DNA from: an uncultured Alphaproteobacteria bacterium
GTDB taxonomy: Bacteria > Pseudomonadota > Alphaproteobacteria > Caulobacterales > Caulobacteraceae
Assembly: GCA_903860975.1 (NCBI GenBank)
Contig: CAIOSI010000017.1
Span: 62,001 to 126,000, forward strand
Reading direction: 5' to 3'
Length of the DNA stretch: 64,000 nt
Shown here: positions 35,915 to 44,069 of the stretch, in pieces
Layout of the letters: the number at the start of each line of letters is the position of its first letter
Position numbering within the stretch: the stretch's first letter is position 1
Notes under the pieces: model-generated
The model's database searches: none
What the model was told of the DNA's origin: nothing
Seen by the model: the letters and a program-made list of their open reading frames with translations, nothing else
Translations under genes and position numbers: made by a program

Positions 35915-36222
35915 CCGAACGCCCACGCCTGAACTCCAAGCGCACCTTTTATGGCTCCACTTGCGGCTGGATTGCGCGGGACCACCGCGCCGATCCACGG
36001 CAAGTCAGTCTGAGCCAAGTTCGCTATCGTACCGCTCACCAACTTCCAGAATCCCCCGATTCCGACGTTGGAGAGGTCGACTTTGCGCGCAAGAACCCCC
36101 ATCGCGGACCGAGCGACAGACATCCCTATTCAGGGCCCCCGGTTAGGGATGACACCTTTCATCAGCGGTTAAGCCGTGATCTCCTGGAATCTGGACAACC
36201 AAACAAGACGGGCGAGGACGCA
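35915..36222. other. Intergenic region, no supported gene
   Basis: 308 bases between the glycosyltransferase and the MBL hydrolase. The plus-strand frame open through it is a run-on of the MBL gene. A minus-strand frame of 70 codons (35911-36123) contains a hydrophobic, Gly/Ala-rich stretch (WKLVSGTIANLAQTDLPWIG), but has no ribosome site and no recognised relative. I treat the stretch as non-coding. Confidence 0.5.
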
Positions 36223-37062
36223 ATGCTGTCGTGGCAGGTAGGCGCGGTGAAGATCACACGCATTGTCGAGATGGAAACCCCGGCCAACTTCCTGGCCCAA
36301 GCGACGCCAGAAGCGCTGCGCCGCTTGCCCTGGCTCTACCCGCATTTCGTCAATGAAAAGGACCAGCTTCTGCTCTCTATTCACGCGCTACTGGTCGAAG
36401 CCCCAGGTCTGCGGCTGGTCGTGGACACCTGCATCGGCAACGACAAGGCCCGAAGCCTGTTGGGCGGCAATACCCTTTCGACTCCGTTCCTGCAGCATCT
36501 GGCCGACGCCGGCTGGTCGCGGGAGAGCGTCAATGCGGTGGTTTGCACCCACCTGCATGTCGATCACGTCGGTTGGAATACAATGCTGGAAGACGGAAAG
36601 TGGGTCCCGACCTTCCCGAAGGCCCGCTACCTGTTTGGCAAGACTGAATACGCTCACTGGAGCGCCGAAGGTGATGCGGAACAACAAGAGATCTTGTTCG
36701 ACTCGGTCAAGCCAGTCCTGGACGCGGGCCTGGCCGAGATGGTCGATCTTGACCACCGCATCAGTCCCGAGATCCGCTTGATCCCGACCACCGGCCACAC
36801 CCCTGGGCACGTCAGCGTAATGATCGAGTCCGAGGGGCATGCCGCAGTGATCACCGGAGACATGAGCCATCACCCGTGCCAATTGGCGCACCCGGAATGG
36901 TCCCCAAGTTTCGACAGCGACCCGAAGGCCGCAGGCATCACCCGCGCCCGGATGTTCGCCGAATGGGCCGACGAGCCGATCCTGGTCATCGGGACCCACT
37001 ACGCCGGGCCGACGGCCGGTCATATCAAACGAGACGGCGCGGCGTTCCGCCTTGAGGTTTGA
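36223..37062 (+). CDS. MBL fold metallo-hydrolase
   Basis: 279 residues from the ATG at 36223 (MLSWQVGAVKITRIVEM), with GAGGAC before it; the open frame to 35896 is a run-on. Metal ligands are HLHVDHVGWN (HxHxDH), then HTPGHVSV and ITGDMSHHPCQ, and a late His in IGTHYAGPTAGHI. This is the lactonase-like branch with a lipophilic pocket, similar to N-acyl homoserine lactonase and organophosphate-degrading enzymes. No signal peptide. The substrate is unknown. Confidence 0.92.
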   Translation: MLSWQVGAVKITRIVEMETPANFLAQATPEALRRLPWLYPHFVNEKDQLLLSIHALLVEAPGLRLVVDTCIGNDKARSLLGGNTLSTPFLQHLADAGWSRESVNAVVCTHLHVDHVGWNTMLEDGKWVPTFPKARYLFGKTEYAHWSAEGDAEQQEILFDSVKPVLDAGLAEMVDLDHRISPEIRLIPTTGHTPGHVSVMIESEGHAAVITGDMSHHPCQLAHPEWSPSFDSDPKAAGITRARMFAEWADEPILVIGTHYAGPTAGHIKRDGAAFRLEV

Positions 37063-37595
37063 CGGCAATTCGGACGGGCTCTGACCCGGCTATCATTGGC
37101 GGAGCGGGTCGGACGACAACGCCCGGATTTCCCGCAGAACACGCGTTGGGAAGGTCCCTAGATGGGCGAGATGGCCGCGGCCACATGGATCCTCCGTTTG
37201 GCAGTCAGCCGCCTGCGCCTTTGCCGCGCGGCGCTGCGCCGGGAGGTCAGCTCGGCAGCGCGCCTATGCTCAGAGCGACCGCTGGAGTTTGGGGGAGCGC
37301 CGGCGGTTGGCGGCGTTGATGAATAAGAAGATGACGGGTCGGTATCGGCCCCACAAAATAACCGGTGGCCGTCCTTGTCAGACAGCCGCAACGCCTTCAA
37401 ATCCACGCTCGCGTTAATTTGCTCACGGCATCTGTCTTTCAAGGGGTTGGTGAGTGTGAACGTCACCATTCTGCCGTGACCGCTCCGCTTTGGGAGCTTT
37501 GCAGAACTTCGGCACTCGAACCCTCAAGAATCCAGGCCAGACGGTCCGCGCAGCCGATGGATCAATCGGTATCATTGTAGCGTCTGCGCCAGTCG
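37063..37595. other. Intergenic region, no supported gene
   Basis: 533 bases of GC-rich DNA after the MBL gene. Several frames of 60-100 codons cross it, but all are Pro/Gly/Ala-rich and lack ribosome sites. The best is a 54-codon frame from 37162 (MGEMAAATWILRLAVSRLRL), which I would not call. No repeats or hairpins stand out. Confidence 0.5.
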
Positions 37596-37739
37596 ATGGA
37601 GGCGATGCTGTTGTCAGCCTGTCCCTCGTGGGTTGTGCCAAGGGGGGAAGACGACGCGCTTTTTGATTTCTTCAAGAGCCACAACCTGGAAGACCTCGCC
37701 GACCTCAAGATCTTCGCAGCCCGCAAGCCGGCGGGCTAG
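37596..37739 (+). CDS. Possible small protein, 47 residues
   Basis: A short frame starting MEAMLLSACPSWVVPRGEDD and ending LKIFAARKPAG at TAG 37737-37739. The second half, ALFDFFKSHNLEDLADLKIF, reads like amphipathic helices and has sensible codon use, in contrast to the noisy DNA before it. The start lacks a clear ribosome site. It could be a small gene or the tail of a longer gene that decayed upstream. Its last bases overlap the stop of the convergent methyltransferase gene. Confidence 0.3.
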   Translation: MEAMLLSACPSWVVPRGEDDALFDFFKSHNLEDLADLKIFAARKPAG

Positions 37740-38503
37740 GCTTTGAGGAAGACATGGATTTCGCCATTTTCGCCCAGACGGATCGGCTCGCGACCTATTG
37801 TCAGGCCCTCTGGAGCGGCCATGGGCGTGGGGTCGCCGCCGTAATAGGTCAGGCGCTCGAGGGACTGACGAAGCATTTGGCCGCGCGCGTCGAATTCGAC
37901 GTACTCAATGATTTGGTCGAGCTTTCCCTGGGCCACATCAAACTCACGTTCCCGAATGTATAGCCGAAGCCGTCCGCCGCTGGGCGTTGGCTCGTCGAGC
38001 GCCGCGTCGGTGGAATTTTCTGGGCCTGGCAGACGCATGAAGGCCAGCATCGGCAGATGAAAAGCCGCGATGCCTCCTGGCCTTAGATGGCGGGCAGCGA
38101 CCGCGAAGGTATTCCTCCACGCTGCACCACGCGGCAGGTGGGCCAGGGTGAAGTGAGGGCAGATGACGAGGTCGAAGGTCCGCTGGAGGTTCAGTGACGT
38201 CATGTCGCCTCGGATGAATTCCATGCGGCGACCCACCTTGGGCTCTGTATCGAAGCGCTTGGCATTTGCCTGCGCCAGCATGGCTGGCGCGATCTCAATG
38301 CCCGTGACGGTGAACCCGTGCTCGGCAAGCGGCAACGCCAGCCGCCCAGTCCCTGAGCCTAGCTCAAGGATTGTGGCACCTGCCGGCGCGAGGCTCTCAT
38401 AGATCGCCAGGTCACCGTGGACATCAGCGTCTACGGCGGTCACGGTATCGTAGAATGGCGTGCTCAGCCCTCGTGCGCCATAGTACGAACGCCTTGTCGC
38501 CAT
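37736..38503 (-). CDS. Class I SAM-dependent methyltransferase
   Basis: 255 residues. The SAM-binding motif I is ATILELGSGTGRLALPLAEH, motif II is GIEIAPAMLAQANA, and a motif near IRGDMTSLNLQRTFDLVI completes the Rossmann core. The C-terminal part is a beta-rich extension (LRLYIREREFDVAQG), as in ubiquinone or small-molecule methyltransferases of the UbiE type. The substrate is unknown. It reads away from the LemA operon. Confidence 0.88.
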   Translation of the reverse strand: MATRRSYYGARGLSTPFYDTVTAVDADVHGDLAIYESLAPAGATILELGSGTGRLALPLAEHGFTVTGIEIAPAMLAQANAKRFDTEPKVGRRMEFIRGDMTSLNLQRTFDLVICPHFTLAHLPRGAAWRNTFAVAARHLRPGGIAAFHLPMLAFMRLPGPENSTDAALDEPTPSGGRLRLYIREREFDVAQGKLDQIIEYVEFDARGQMLRQSLERLTYYGGDPTPMAAPEGLTIGREPIRLGENGEIHVFLKA

Positions 38504-38622
38504 TGAGGTCTCCGCCGGGGATTACCGAAGTGTCATGCCCGATAACGTTGCACTGCATCAACGGCAGGCCCAAATATCCGTTAGACTGAACTCCACGACG
38601 AGCCTCTGGGGGAGCCATCTAA

Positions 38623-39306
38623 GTGAACCATTTCCAAAACAGCTTCGTGCGCGTTGCGCTGATCCTGCTTGCGCCGCTGATTTTAGCCGGCTGCGGCATC
38701 AATACCATTCCGACGAAGGAAGAGGCTGCCAAAGCGAAGTGGGCAGAGGTCCAAAACCAGTACCAGCGTCGCAGCGATTTGATCCCGAACCTGGTCAATA
38801 CCGTCAAGGGTTACGCCGCCCAGGAAAAGAGCACCTTAGTTGAAGTGACTGAGGCCCGGGCGTCGGCCACCCAGGTCAAGGTCGATGCCTCAACGATCAC
38901 CAATCCAGCTCAGTTCCAGCAGTACGCCCAGGCCCAGGACAAGTTGTCTGGGGTGCTTGGCCGCCTGATGATGATCCAGGAGAAGTACCCTGATCTGAAG
39001 TCGAATGAGAACTTTATGGCGCTACAAAGCCAGCTGGAGGGCACCGAGAACCGGATCGCTATCTCGCGCCGCGACTACAATGACAGCGTCCAGGATTTCA
39101 ACACGACGCTCAGGACCTTCCCGCAGATCTTTTGGGCCAAGACCGCCTACTCGGGCTCTAAGCCAATGGTCCTATTCACGGCGACGCAGTCGGCCCAGTC
39201 GGCACCGACGGTCAGCTTTGATACATCGCCGCCACCGCCGCCCTCTGGCGTTACGCCCGCCAGCCCGGCGCTGGCCGCGCCCATTCCATCCCCGGCGACG
39301 AAGTGA
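38623..39306 (+). CDS. lemA: LemA family lipoprotein
   Basis: 227 residues, GTG start after GGGGGAG. The N-terminus carries a lipobox, ILAGC, with C24 as the lipid site, and the LemA coiled coil follows (WAEVQNQYQRRSDLIPNLVN, then VKGYAAQEKSTLVEVTEARA). LemA proteins form helical bundles in the inner membrane and pair with TPM proteins. A Pro/Ala-rich tail of ~30 residues (SPPPPPSGVTPASPALAAP) is an addition to the usual length. The gene heads the operon and overlaps the next by 4 bases. Confidence 0.92.
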   Translation: MNHFQNSFVRVALILLAPLILAGCGINTIPTKEEAAKAKWAEVQNQYQRRSDLIPNLVNTVKGYAAQEKSTLVEVTEARASATQVKVDASTITNPAQFQQYAQAQDKLSGVLGRLMMIQEKYPDLKSNENFMALQSQLEGTENRIAISRRDYNDSVQDFNTTLRTFPQIFWAKTAYSGSKPMVLFTATQSAQSAPTVSFDTSPPPPPSGVTPASPALAAPIPSPATK

Positions 39307-40112
39307 TCAACGCGTTGCACGCCCTCCTCCGACGCGGAGGAGGGCTGCTGGCCACCACGCTGGCTTTGTTTGCGATCGCGAGCGTCGCCTGCGCAGCGGT
39401 TCCAAAATTCCCGTCGCTGAGTGGCAGGGTGGTCGATGACGCCCACGTATTGTCGCCGACGACCGTCCAGAAGCTTGACGGCGAGCTTGCTAACCTCGAG
39501 GCCCAGACCGGGCGCCAGTTGGTCGTCGCCACCGTGCCCGACCTCCAGGGCCACGAAATCGAAGACTACGGCTATCAGCTCGGCCGGACCTGGCAGCTGG
39601 GCAAAAAAGGCGTCAACGAGGGGGTGATCTTGTTGGTCGCCCCGCATGAGCACAAGGTTCGAATTGAAGTTGGCTACGGTCTAGAGCCGTTGCTGACCGA
39701 CGCGCTGACCAGCGTCATTCTGCAGCAGAAAATCTTGCCGCAGTTCAAGCAGGGCCACATGGAGCAGGGTGTGGTTGATGGTGCCGAGGCGCTGATCACC
39801 CAGCTGGCGTTGCCGGAAGATCAGGCGAAAGCCAATGTCGCCCGGGCGTCTGCTCAGTCCGTTCAGGTCCATGACAATGGTGGGATGCGGCCGCATATCC
39901 CGGTCTTCCTCATCCTGCTGATCGTCTTCTGGGTCATTTCTAGCCTGCTGAGGCGCGGCGGCGGTGGCCTATGGTGGCTGCCCTTCCTGTTTATGGGGGG
40001 CGGCCGCGGCGGAGGGTGGGGCGACGGCGGCGCGGGCGGACTTGGCGGTGGCGGCGGGTTCTCCGGCGGCGGAGGCTCGTTTGGTGGTGGTGGTTCATCG
40101 GGGAGTTGGTGA
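39303..40112 (+). CDS. TPM domain protein (YgcG-like), membrane-anchored
   Basis: 269 residues, GTG start overlapping the lemA stop. A signal or anchor helix (TTLALFAIASVACAAVPKF) precedes a TPM domain (LSGRVVDDAHVLSPTTVQKL ... WQLGKKGVNEGVILLVAP). One membrane helix (FLILLIVFWVISSLL) and a long Gly/Ser-rich end (GGGGFSGGGGSFGGGGSSG) follow. This is the standard partner of LemA, thought to act in membrane protein quality or photosystem-like assembly. The next gene starts in its stop codon. Confidence 0.92.
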   Translation: MINALHALLRRGGGLLATTLALFAIASVACAAVPKFPSLSGRVVDDAHVLSPTTVQKLDGELANLEAQTGRQLVVATVPDLQGHEIEDYGYQLGRTWQLGKKGVNEGVILLVAPHEHKVRIEVGYGLEPLLTDALTSVILQQKILPQFKQGHMEQGVVDGAEALITQLALPEDQAKANVARASAQSVQVHDNGGMRPHIPVFLILLIVFWVISSLLRRGGGGLWWLPFLFMGGGRGGGWGDGGAGGLGGGGGFSGGGGSFGGGGSSGSW

Positions 40113-40813
40113 TGAAGGGCCTTACCGCCTCAGATCTGTCGTCGATAGAAGCCGCCGTTCACGCGGCAGAGGCACGCACGCGCGGCGAGATCTATTGCGT
40201 CGTAACCGAAGAGAGCTCGCACTATTCCGAGACGCCGCTCGCCTGGGCGGCAGGTATTGCGCTGCTTGGCCCTGCCGTGCTGCTGGTGGCTGGCGTGCAG
40301 GTTACAATCCCCGATTTGTTCACAACCTGGAGCGCCTATGACGTCAGTGCGGCCATGGGGCGTGCGGTCCGCAATGCCCTGATTGGGGCTATTGTTGTTC
40401 AAGGCGTGCTGTTCGTCGCCACCGCCATGATCGTTTCCATACCGGTGGTTCATCGGGCCCTGACGCCGCGCAGCCTGAAGCGCCATCGGGTTCGACGGCG
40501 CGCCGTTGAGCACTTCGCGGCCAAGAATCTGCATATGACCCGTGAGCGGACGGGGTTGATGATCTTCGTGTCGCTTGGCGAGCGGATGGCCGAACTGATC
40601 GCTGACGATGGCATTGCCGAACATGTGGATGCGCACGTCTGGGACAAGGCCATGGCGGCGTTGACAGAAGAGCTGAAGGTTGGGCGCGTAGAGCAGGGCT
40701 TCGAGGCGGCCATCAGGCTTTGCGCGGACGTTTTGGCTGAAAGGTTTCCGGCTCGTGCGGGCGACAATCCGAACGAGATTCCGGACGCCGTAGTCGTCCT
40801 TCCGAGGCCTTGA
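40112..40813 (+). CDS. TPM domain membrane protein, third gene of the LemA operon
   Basis: 233 residues from the ATG at 40112, sharing one base (TGATG) with the previous stop. The first part, LTASDLSSIEAAVHAAEARTRGEIYCVV, is the beginning of a TPM phosphatase-like domain interrupted by two membrane helices (ALLGPAVLLVAGVQ and LIGAIVVQGVLFVATAMIV). The second half, LHMTRERTGLMIFVSLGERM, completes the domain. LemA-TPM-TPM trios are common in Caulobacterales. No strong terminator follows, though a 10-bp palindrome AGACGCGTCT lies just beyond the stop. Confidence 0.88.
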   Translation: MKGLTASDLSSIEAAVHAAEARTRGEIYCVVTEESSHYSETPLAWAAGIALLGPAVLLVAGVQVTIPDLFTTWSAYDVSAAMGRAVRNALIGAIVVQGVLFVATAMIVSIPVVHRALTPRSLKRHRVRRRAVEHFAAKNLHMTRERTGLMIFVSLGERMAELIADDGIAEHVDAHVWDKAMAALTEELKVGRVEQGFEAAIRLCADVLAERFPARAGDNPNEIPDAVVVLPRP

Positions 40814-41033
40814 GACGCGTCTTCAGGCGATCGGTCAAACGCCTGACGCTGTTTGGTCGCGCAAAAACCCCCGATGGATGCTGCAATCTCGCGGGTCCAT
40901 TTTGCGGCAAAAGGGCCCTCGCCATGAAGTGTGGCGTGCCTTCCAATCATTAGGTAGTTTAACCACATTACGCTCTTTCCTTGCCGCGACGACCGGCTCG
41001 GCTTTAAACTTCGGAAAACGGGAGGATCGCCGC

Positions 41034-41498
41034 ATGGCTTTCAAGCTGAACGTCAATGGAAAGGTCCTGGAGGCCGATGTCGATCCGGATACTCCGCTGC
41101 TGTGGACCCTGCGCGATACCCTTGGGATCCTCGGGCCCAAATTCGGCTGTGGAGTCGCCCAGTGCGGCGCCTGCACGGTGCACATCGATGGCGTTGCCAA
41201 GCGTAGCTGCGTTCTACCGGTGTCCGCCGTGGGTTCAGCTCAGGTCACGACGATCGAGGCCATGGAGCACCACCCAATCGGCAAGAAGGTGCAGGCCGCC
41301 TGGATGAATCTGGACGTGGCTCAGTGTGGTTATTGCCAGCCCGGTCAGATCATGGCGGCGACGGCGCTGCTGGCCAAGACGCCCAAGCCAACAGACGCCG
41401 ACATCGACTCGGCGATGACCAATATTTGCAGGTGCGCGACCTACACGCGCATCCGCGCAGCGATCAAGCAGGCCTCTGGCCAGCACGAGAAGGCGTAG
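41034..41498 (+). CDS. iorA: 2Fe-2S subunit of molybdenum hydroxylase (IorA-like)
   Basis: 154 residues from the ATG at 41034, after GGAGGA; the upstream open frame is unused. Two 2Fe-2S clusters are plain: the plant-type GCGVAQCGACTVH near residue 40, and the C-terminal set CGYCQPGQIM ... NICRCATYTRIR. It passes electrons from the molybdopterin subunit encoded 5 bases later. IorAB was named for isoquinoline 1-oxidoreductase, but most homologues are periplasmic aldehyde or N-heterocycle dehydrogenases. Confidence 0.93.
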   Translation: MAFKLNVNGKVLEADVDPDTPLLWTLRDTLGILGPKFGCGVAQCGACTVHIDGVAKRSCVLPVSAVGSAQVTTIEAMEHHPIGKKVQAAWMNLDVAQCGYCQPGQIMAATALLAKTPKPTDADIDSAMTNICRCATYTRIRAAIKQASGQHEKA

Positions 41499-41503
41499 TC
41501 GTC

Positions 41504-43693
41504 ATGACCCTCCAACTCACCGGCGCCTCTAGGCGCGATCTCCTCAAAGCCTCCGTGATCGGCGGCGGCCTGGTGCTGTCATTCTCGATCGCTGCGAAGG
41601 CCGAAGCTGCGGCTGGCTCTGGCGCCCAAGCGCTGAATGCCTTCGTCCGTGTGGCGCCTGACGGCATCGTCACGATCATGGGGAAAAACCCAGAGATCGG
41701 TCAGGGCATCAAGACCTCCTTGCCGATGATCATCGCTGAAGAGTTGGACGTGCCGTGGGAGAACGTCAGGATCGAACAAGCCGACTGCGAGCCCAAGCTC
41801 TACGGCTCCCAATTCGCCGGTGGCAGCATGGCGACGCCCATGAACTGGGACGATCTGCGCAAAGTGGGCGCGGTCGCGCGCGCCATGTTGGTGAGCGCTG
41901 CAGCGACGGCGTGGAACTGCCCGTCGGGTGATTGCAAAACCGATGCTGGACATGTGATCCACGCCTCCACTGGCCGCAAAGCAAGCTACGGCTCGCTCGT
42001 TGGTCTGTGTGCGGGCGTTGCAGCCCCAGACCCCAAGACGGTCGTGCTGAAAAATCCCAAAGACTACAAAATCATAGGCAAGGCCAAACCGCAGTACGAC
42101 ACGGGCAAGATTGTCACTGGCCAGCCGTTGTTCGGCATTGATGTCCGCGTTCCCGGCATGCTCTTCGCTACTTTTGAGAAGTCGCCTGTCTTCGGTGCCA
42201 AGGTCGCTTCGGCGGACCTTGATGCGGCGCGGGCGGTCAAGGGGGTGCGAAAAGTCTTCGTGGTCGAAGGCGGCAGCCGCCTCGATGGCCTGCAACCCGG
42301 CGTAGCGGTGGTCGGCGATACCTGGTGGGCGGCACGTAAGGGGCGCAACCAGCTGAAAACGAAATGGGCGGACCATCCGACGTCCAAGCAAAGTTCGGCC
42401 GGTTACGACAAGCGCGCCGCCGAGCTAAATGCCGGCTCGCCGATGCAGAGCCTGCGCAAGGACGGTGATGTCGAAGGCGCGCTGAAGGGCGCGGCCAAGA
42501 CGCTTGAGGCGGCCTATTCCTATCCGTTCCTCAGCCACGCGCCGTTGGAGCCACAAAATACGACGGCTCACTTCAAAGACGGCAAGATGGAAATCTGGGC
42601 TCCGAGCCAAAACCCAGAGCCAGGTCGACAGCTGGTGGCCTCGACGCTGGGGATCAAGCCCGAGGATATTACGGTCCACATGACCCGTTGCGGCGGCGGT
42701 TTCGGCCGGCGTCTGTCGAACGACTACATGGTGGAAGCGGCCTGGATCGCGCGGGAGACTGGAGCGCCGGTCAAGCTTCTATGGACGCGCGAAGACGACA
42801 TGCACCACGATCTCTATCGCCCCGCCGGTTATCACTTCTTCAAAGGCGGCGTGGATGCGAAGGGCAACGTGGTCGCTTGGCAGGACCACTTCGTGACGTT
42901 TGGCGACGGGGCCAAGGTCGCGTCGAGTGCTGGCATGGGTGCGACGGAATTCCCGGGCCGCTTTGTGCCGAACTTCAAGATCGACCAGTCCACTATCCCA
43001 ACCGGCGTGCCGACTGGGCCAATGCGGGCGCCGGGCTCGAACGCCATCGCCTTCGTCAACCAGAGCTTCATCGACGAACTGGCGCATGCAGCGGGTGCCG
43101 ATCCATTGGCGTTCCGTAAGCAACTGCTTGGCGACAAGCCGATGGTGGGCGAAGGCCCCTCTGCCTACAACGCCGGGCGCATGCAAGGTGTGCTGGCTGC
43201 CGTCGAGAAGATGTCAGGCTGGGCCGCGCGCGGCAAACTTCCGGCGGGCACCGGCTTGGGCGTTGCCTTCCACTACAGCCACGCCGGCTACTTTGCCGAG
43301 GTGGTACAGGCAAGCGTCGCCCCCGCCACCGGCAAGATCAAAGTCGAAAAGGTGTGGGTCGCGGCCGATGTGGGACGCCAGATCGTCAATCCGGCTGGTG
43401 CAATCAACCAGGTCCAAGGTGCAGCGCTTGAGGGCATCAGCCACGCCCTCTACCAGAAAATCACTATCGTCGACGGCGCGGTCAAAGAGAGCAATTTTAC
43501 CAACTATCCGTTGCTCCGCATGGCCGATGCGCCACCTGTGGAGGTCAAGTTTGTGACCAGCGACTACCCGCCGACGGGCTTGGGCGAACCGGCTCTGCCA
43601 CCGGTGATCCCAGCGCTTTGCAACGCGATCTTCGCCGCCACGGGTAAGCGCATTCGAAGCCTGCCAATCGATACGAAACAGCTGAAAACCTAG
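41504..43693 (+). CDS. iorB: Molybdopterin-binding subunit of aldehyde/heterocycle dehydrogenase (IorB-like)
   Basis: 729 residues from the ATG at 41504. A twin-Arg signal, [20 protein letters not shown], sends it to the periplasm with its iron-sulfur partner. Aldehyde-oxidase cofactor motifs follow: [53 protein letters not shown] and [17 protein letters not shown], the last carrying the conserved Glu near the Mo. There is no FAD subunit and no adjacent cytochrome gene, so the electron acceptor is unknown. It hydroxylates an aldehyde or heterocycle with water. Confidence 0.92.
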   Translation: MTLQLTGASRRDLLKASVIGGGLVLSFSIAAKAEAAAGSGAQALNAFVRVAPDGIVTIMGKNPEIGQGIKTSLPMIIAEELDVPWENVRIEQADCEPKLYGSQFAGGSMATPMNWDDLRKVGAVARAMLVSAAATAWNCPSGDCKTDAGHVIHASTGRKASYGSLVGLCAGVAAPDPKTVVLKNPKDYKIIGKAKPQYDTGKIVTGQPLFGIDVRVPGMLFATFEKSPVFGAKVASADLDAARAVKGVRKVFVVEGGSRLDGLQPGVAVVGDTWWAARKGRNQLKTKWADHPTSKQSSAGYDKRAAELNAGSPMQSLRKDGDVEGALKGAAKTLEAAYSYPFLSHAPLEPQNTTAHFKDGKMEIWAPSQNPEPGRQLVASTLGIKPEDITVHMTRCGGGFGRRLSNDYMVEAAWIARETGAPVKLLWTREDDMHHDLYRPAGYHFFKGGVDAKGNVVAWQDHFVTFGDGAKVASSAGMGATEFPGRFVPNFKIDQSTIPTGVPTGPMRAPGSNAIAFVNQSFIDELAHAAGADPLAFRKQLLGDKPMVGEGPSAYNAGRMQGVLAAVEKMSGWAARGKLPAGTGLGVAFHYSHAGYFAEVVQASVAPATGKIKVEKVWVAADVGRQIVNPAGAINQVQGAALEGISHALYQKITIVDGAVKESNFTNYPLLRMADAPPVEVKFVTSDYPPTGLGEPALPPVIPALCNAIFAATGKRIRSLPIDTKQLKT

Positions 43694-43712
43694 GGCTTGT
43701 TCGTCGCGGATT

Positions 43713-43862
43713 TTAGGGGGTGGGCGCCGGGGCTGCCGGCGACCCATCGACCCTTTCGGCTGTGCCGATCGCATCTGATCCAATGGCATTGACGCGGCGC
43801 TGGTAGGCGCTTGCGGCGAGCTCATCATATGAGTGGCGCTGACCTTGTTCGTATGGCCGCAT
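43713..43862 (-). CDS. Possible small protein, 49 residues
   Basis: A frame starting MRPYEQGQRHSYDELAASAY and ending PAAPAPTP at TAA 43713-43715. Codon use is GC-rich at third positions and the composition is protein-like: an amphipathic start, then a Pro/Ala-rich tail. It occupies the middle of a 376-base gap between the molybdenum enzyme and the carboxylase. A weak GAAG lies 5-10 bases before the ATG. No family is recognised. Confidence 0.45.
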   Translation of the reverse strand: MRPYEQGQRHSYDELAASAYQRRVNAIGSDAIGTAERVDGSPAAPAPTP

Positions 43863-44069
43863 CCCAAGCTTCTTTGCTTAAGCGCCACGCGCAAACCCCG
43901 CGCCCTGCGCCACCGCGACAGCGTCTGGGGCCATCTTGATCCTCACGACGACCCCTCAGGTTGTCAGGAAAGGACATTTGTTTGGTCACGGCGCTTGGCG
44001 TGACGCCCTGCATCGGCATGATGTCGGCGAGGCGGCGCAAGACCGTCTGTTCGAACGGGGACGGACTAC

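Noticed and set aside
35911-36123. A 70-codon minus-strand frame with a hydrophobic stretch
   Set aside because: No ribosome site, no recognised relative, and located in a noisy gap.
40823-40845. MluI-type palindrome AGACGCGTCT and nearby CAGGCG/CGCCTG after the LemA operon
   Set aside because: Too short and without a U-run to call a terminator.
43214-43894. A 226-codon minus-strand frame over the end of the molybdenum subunit
   Set aside because: Most of it is antisense to IorB; only the 49-codon frame in a different register looks protein-like.
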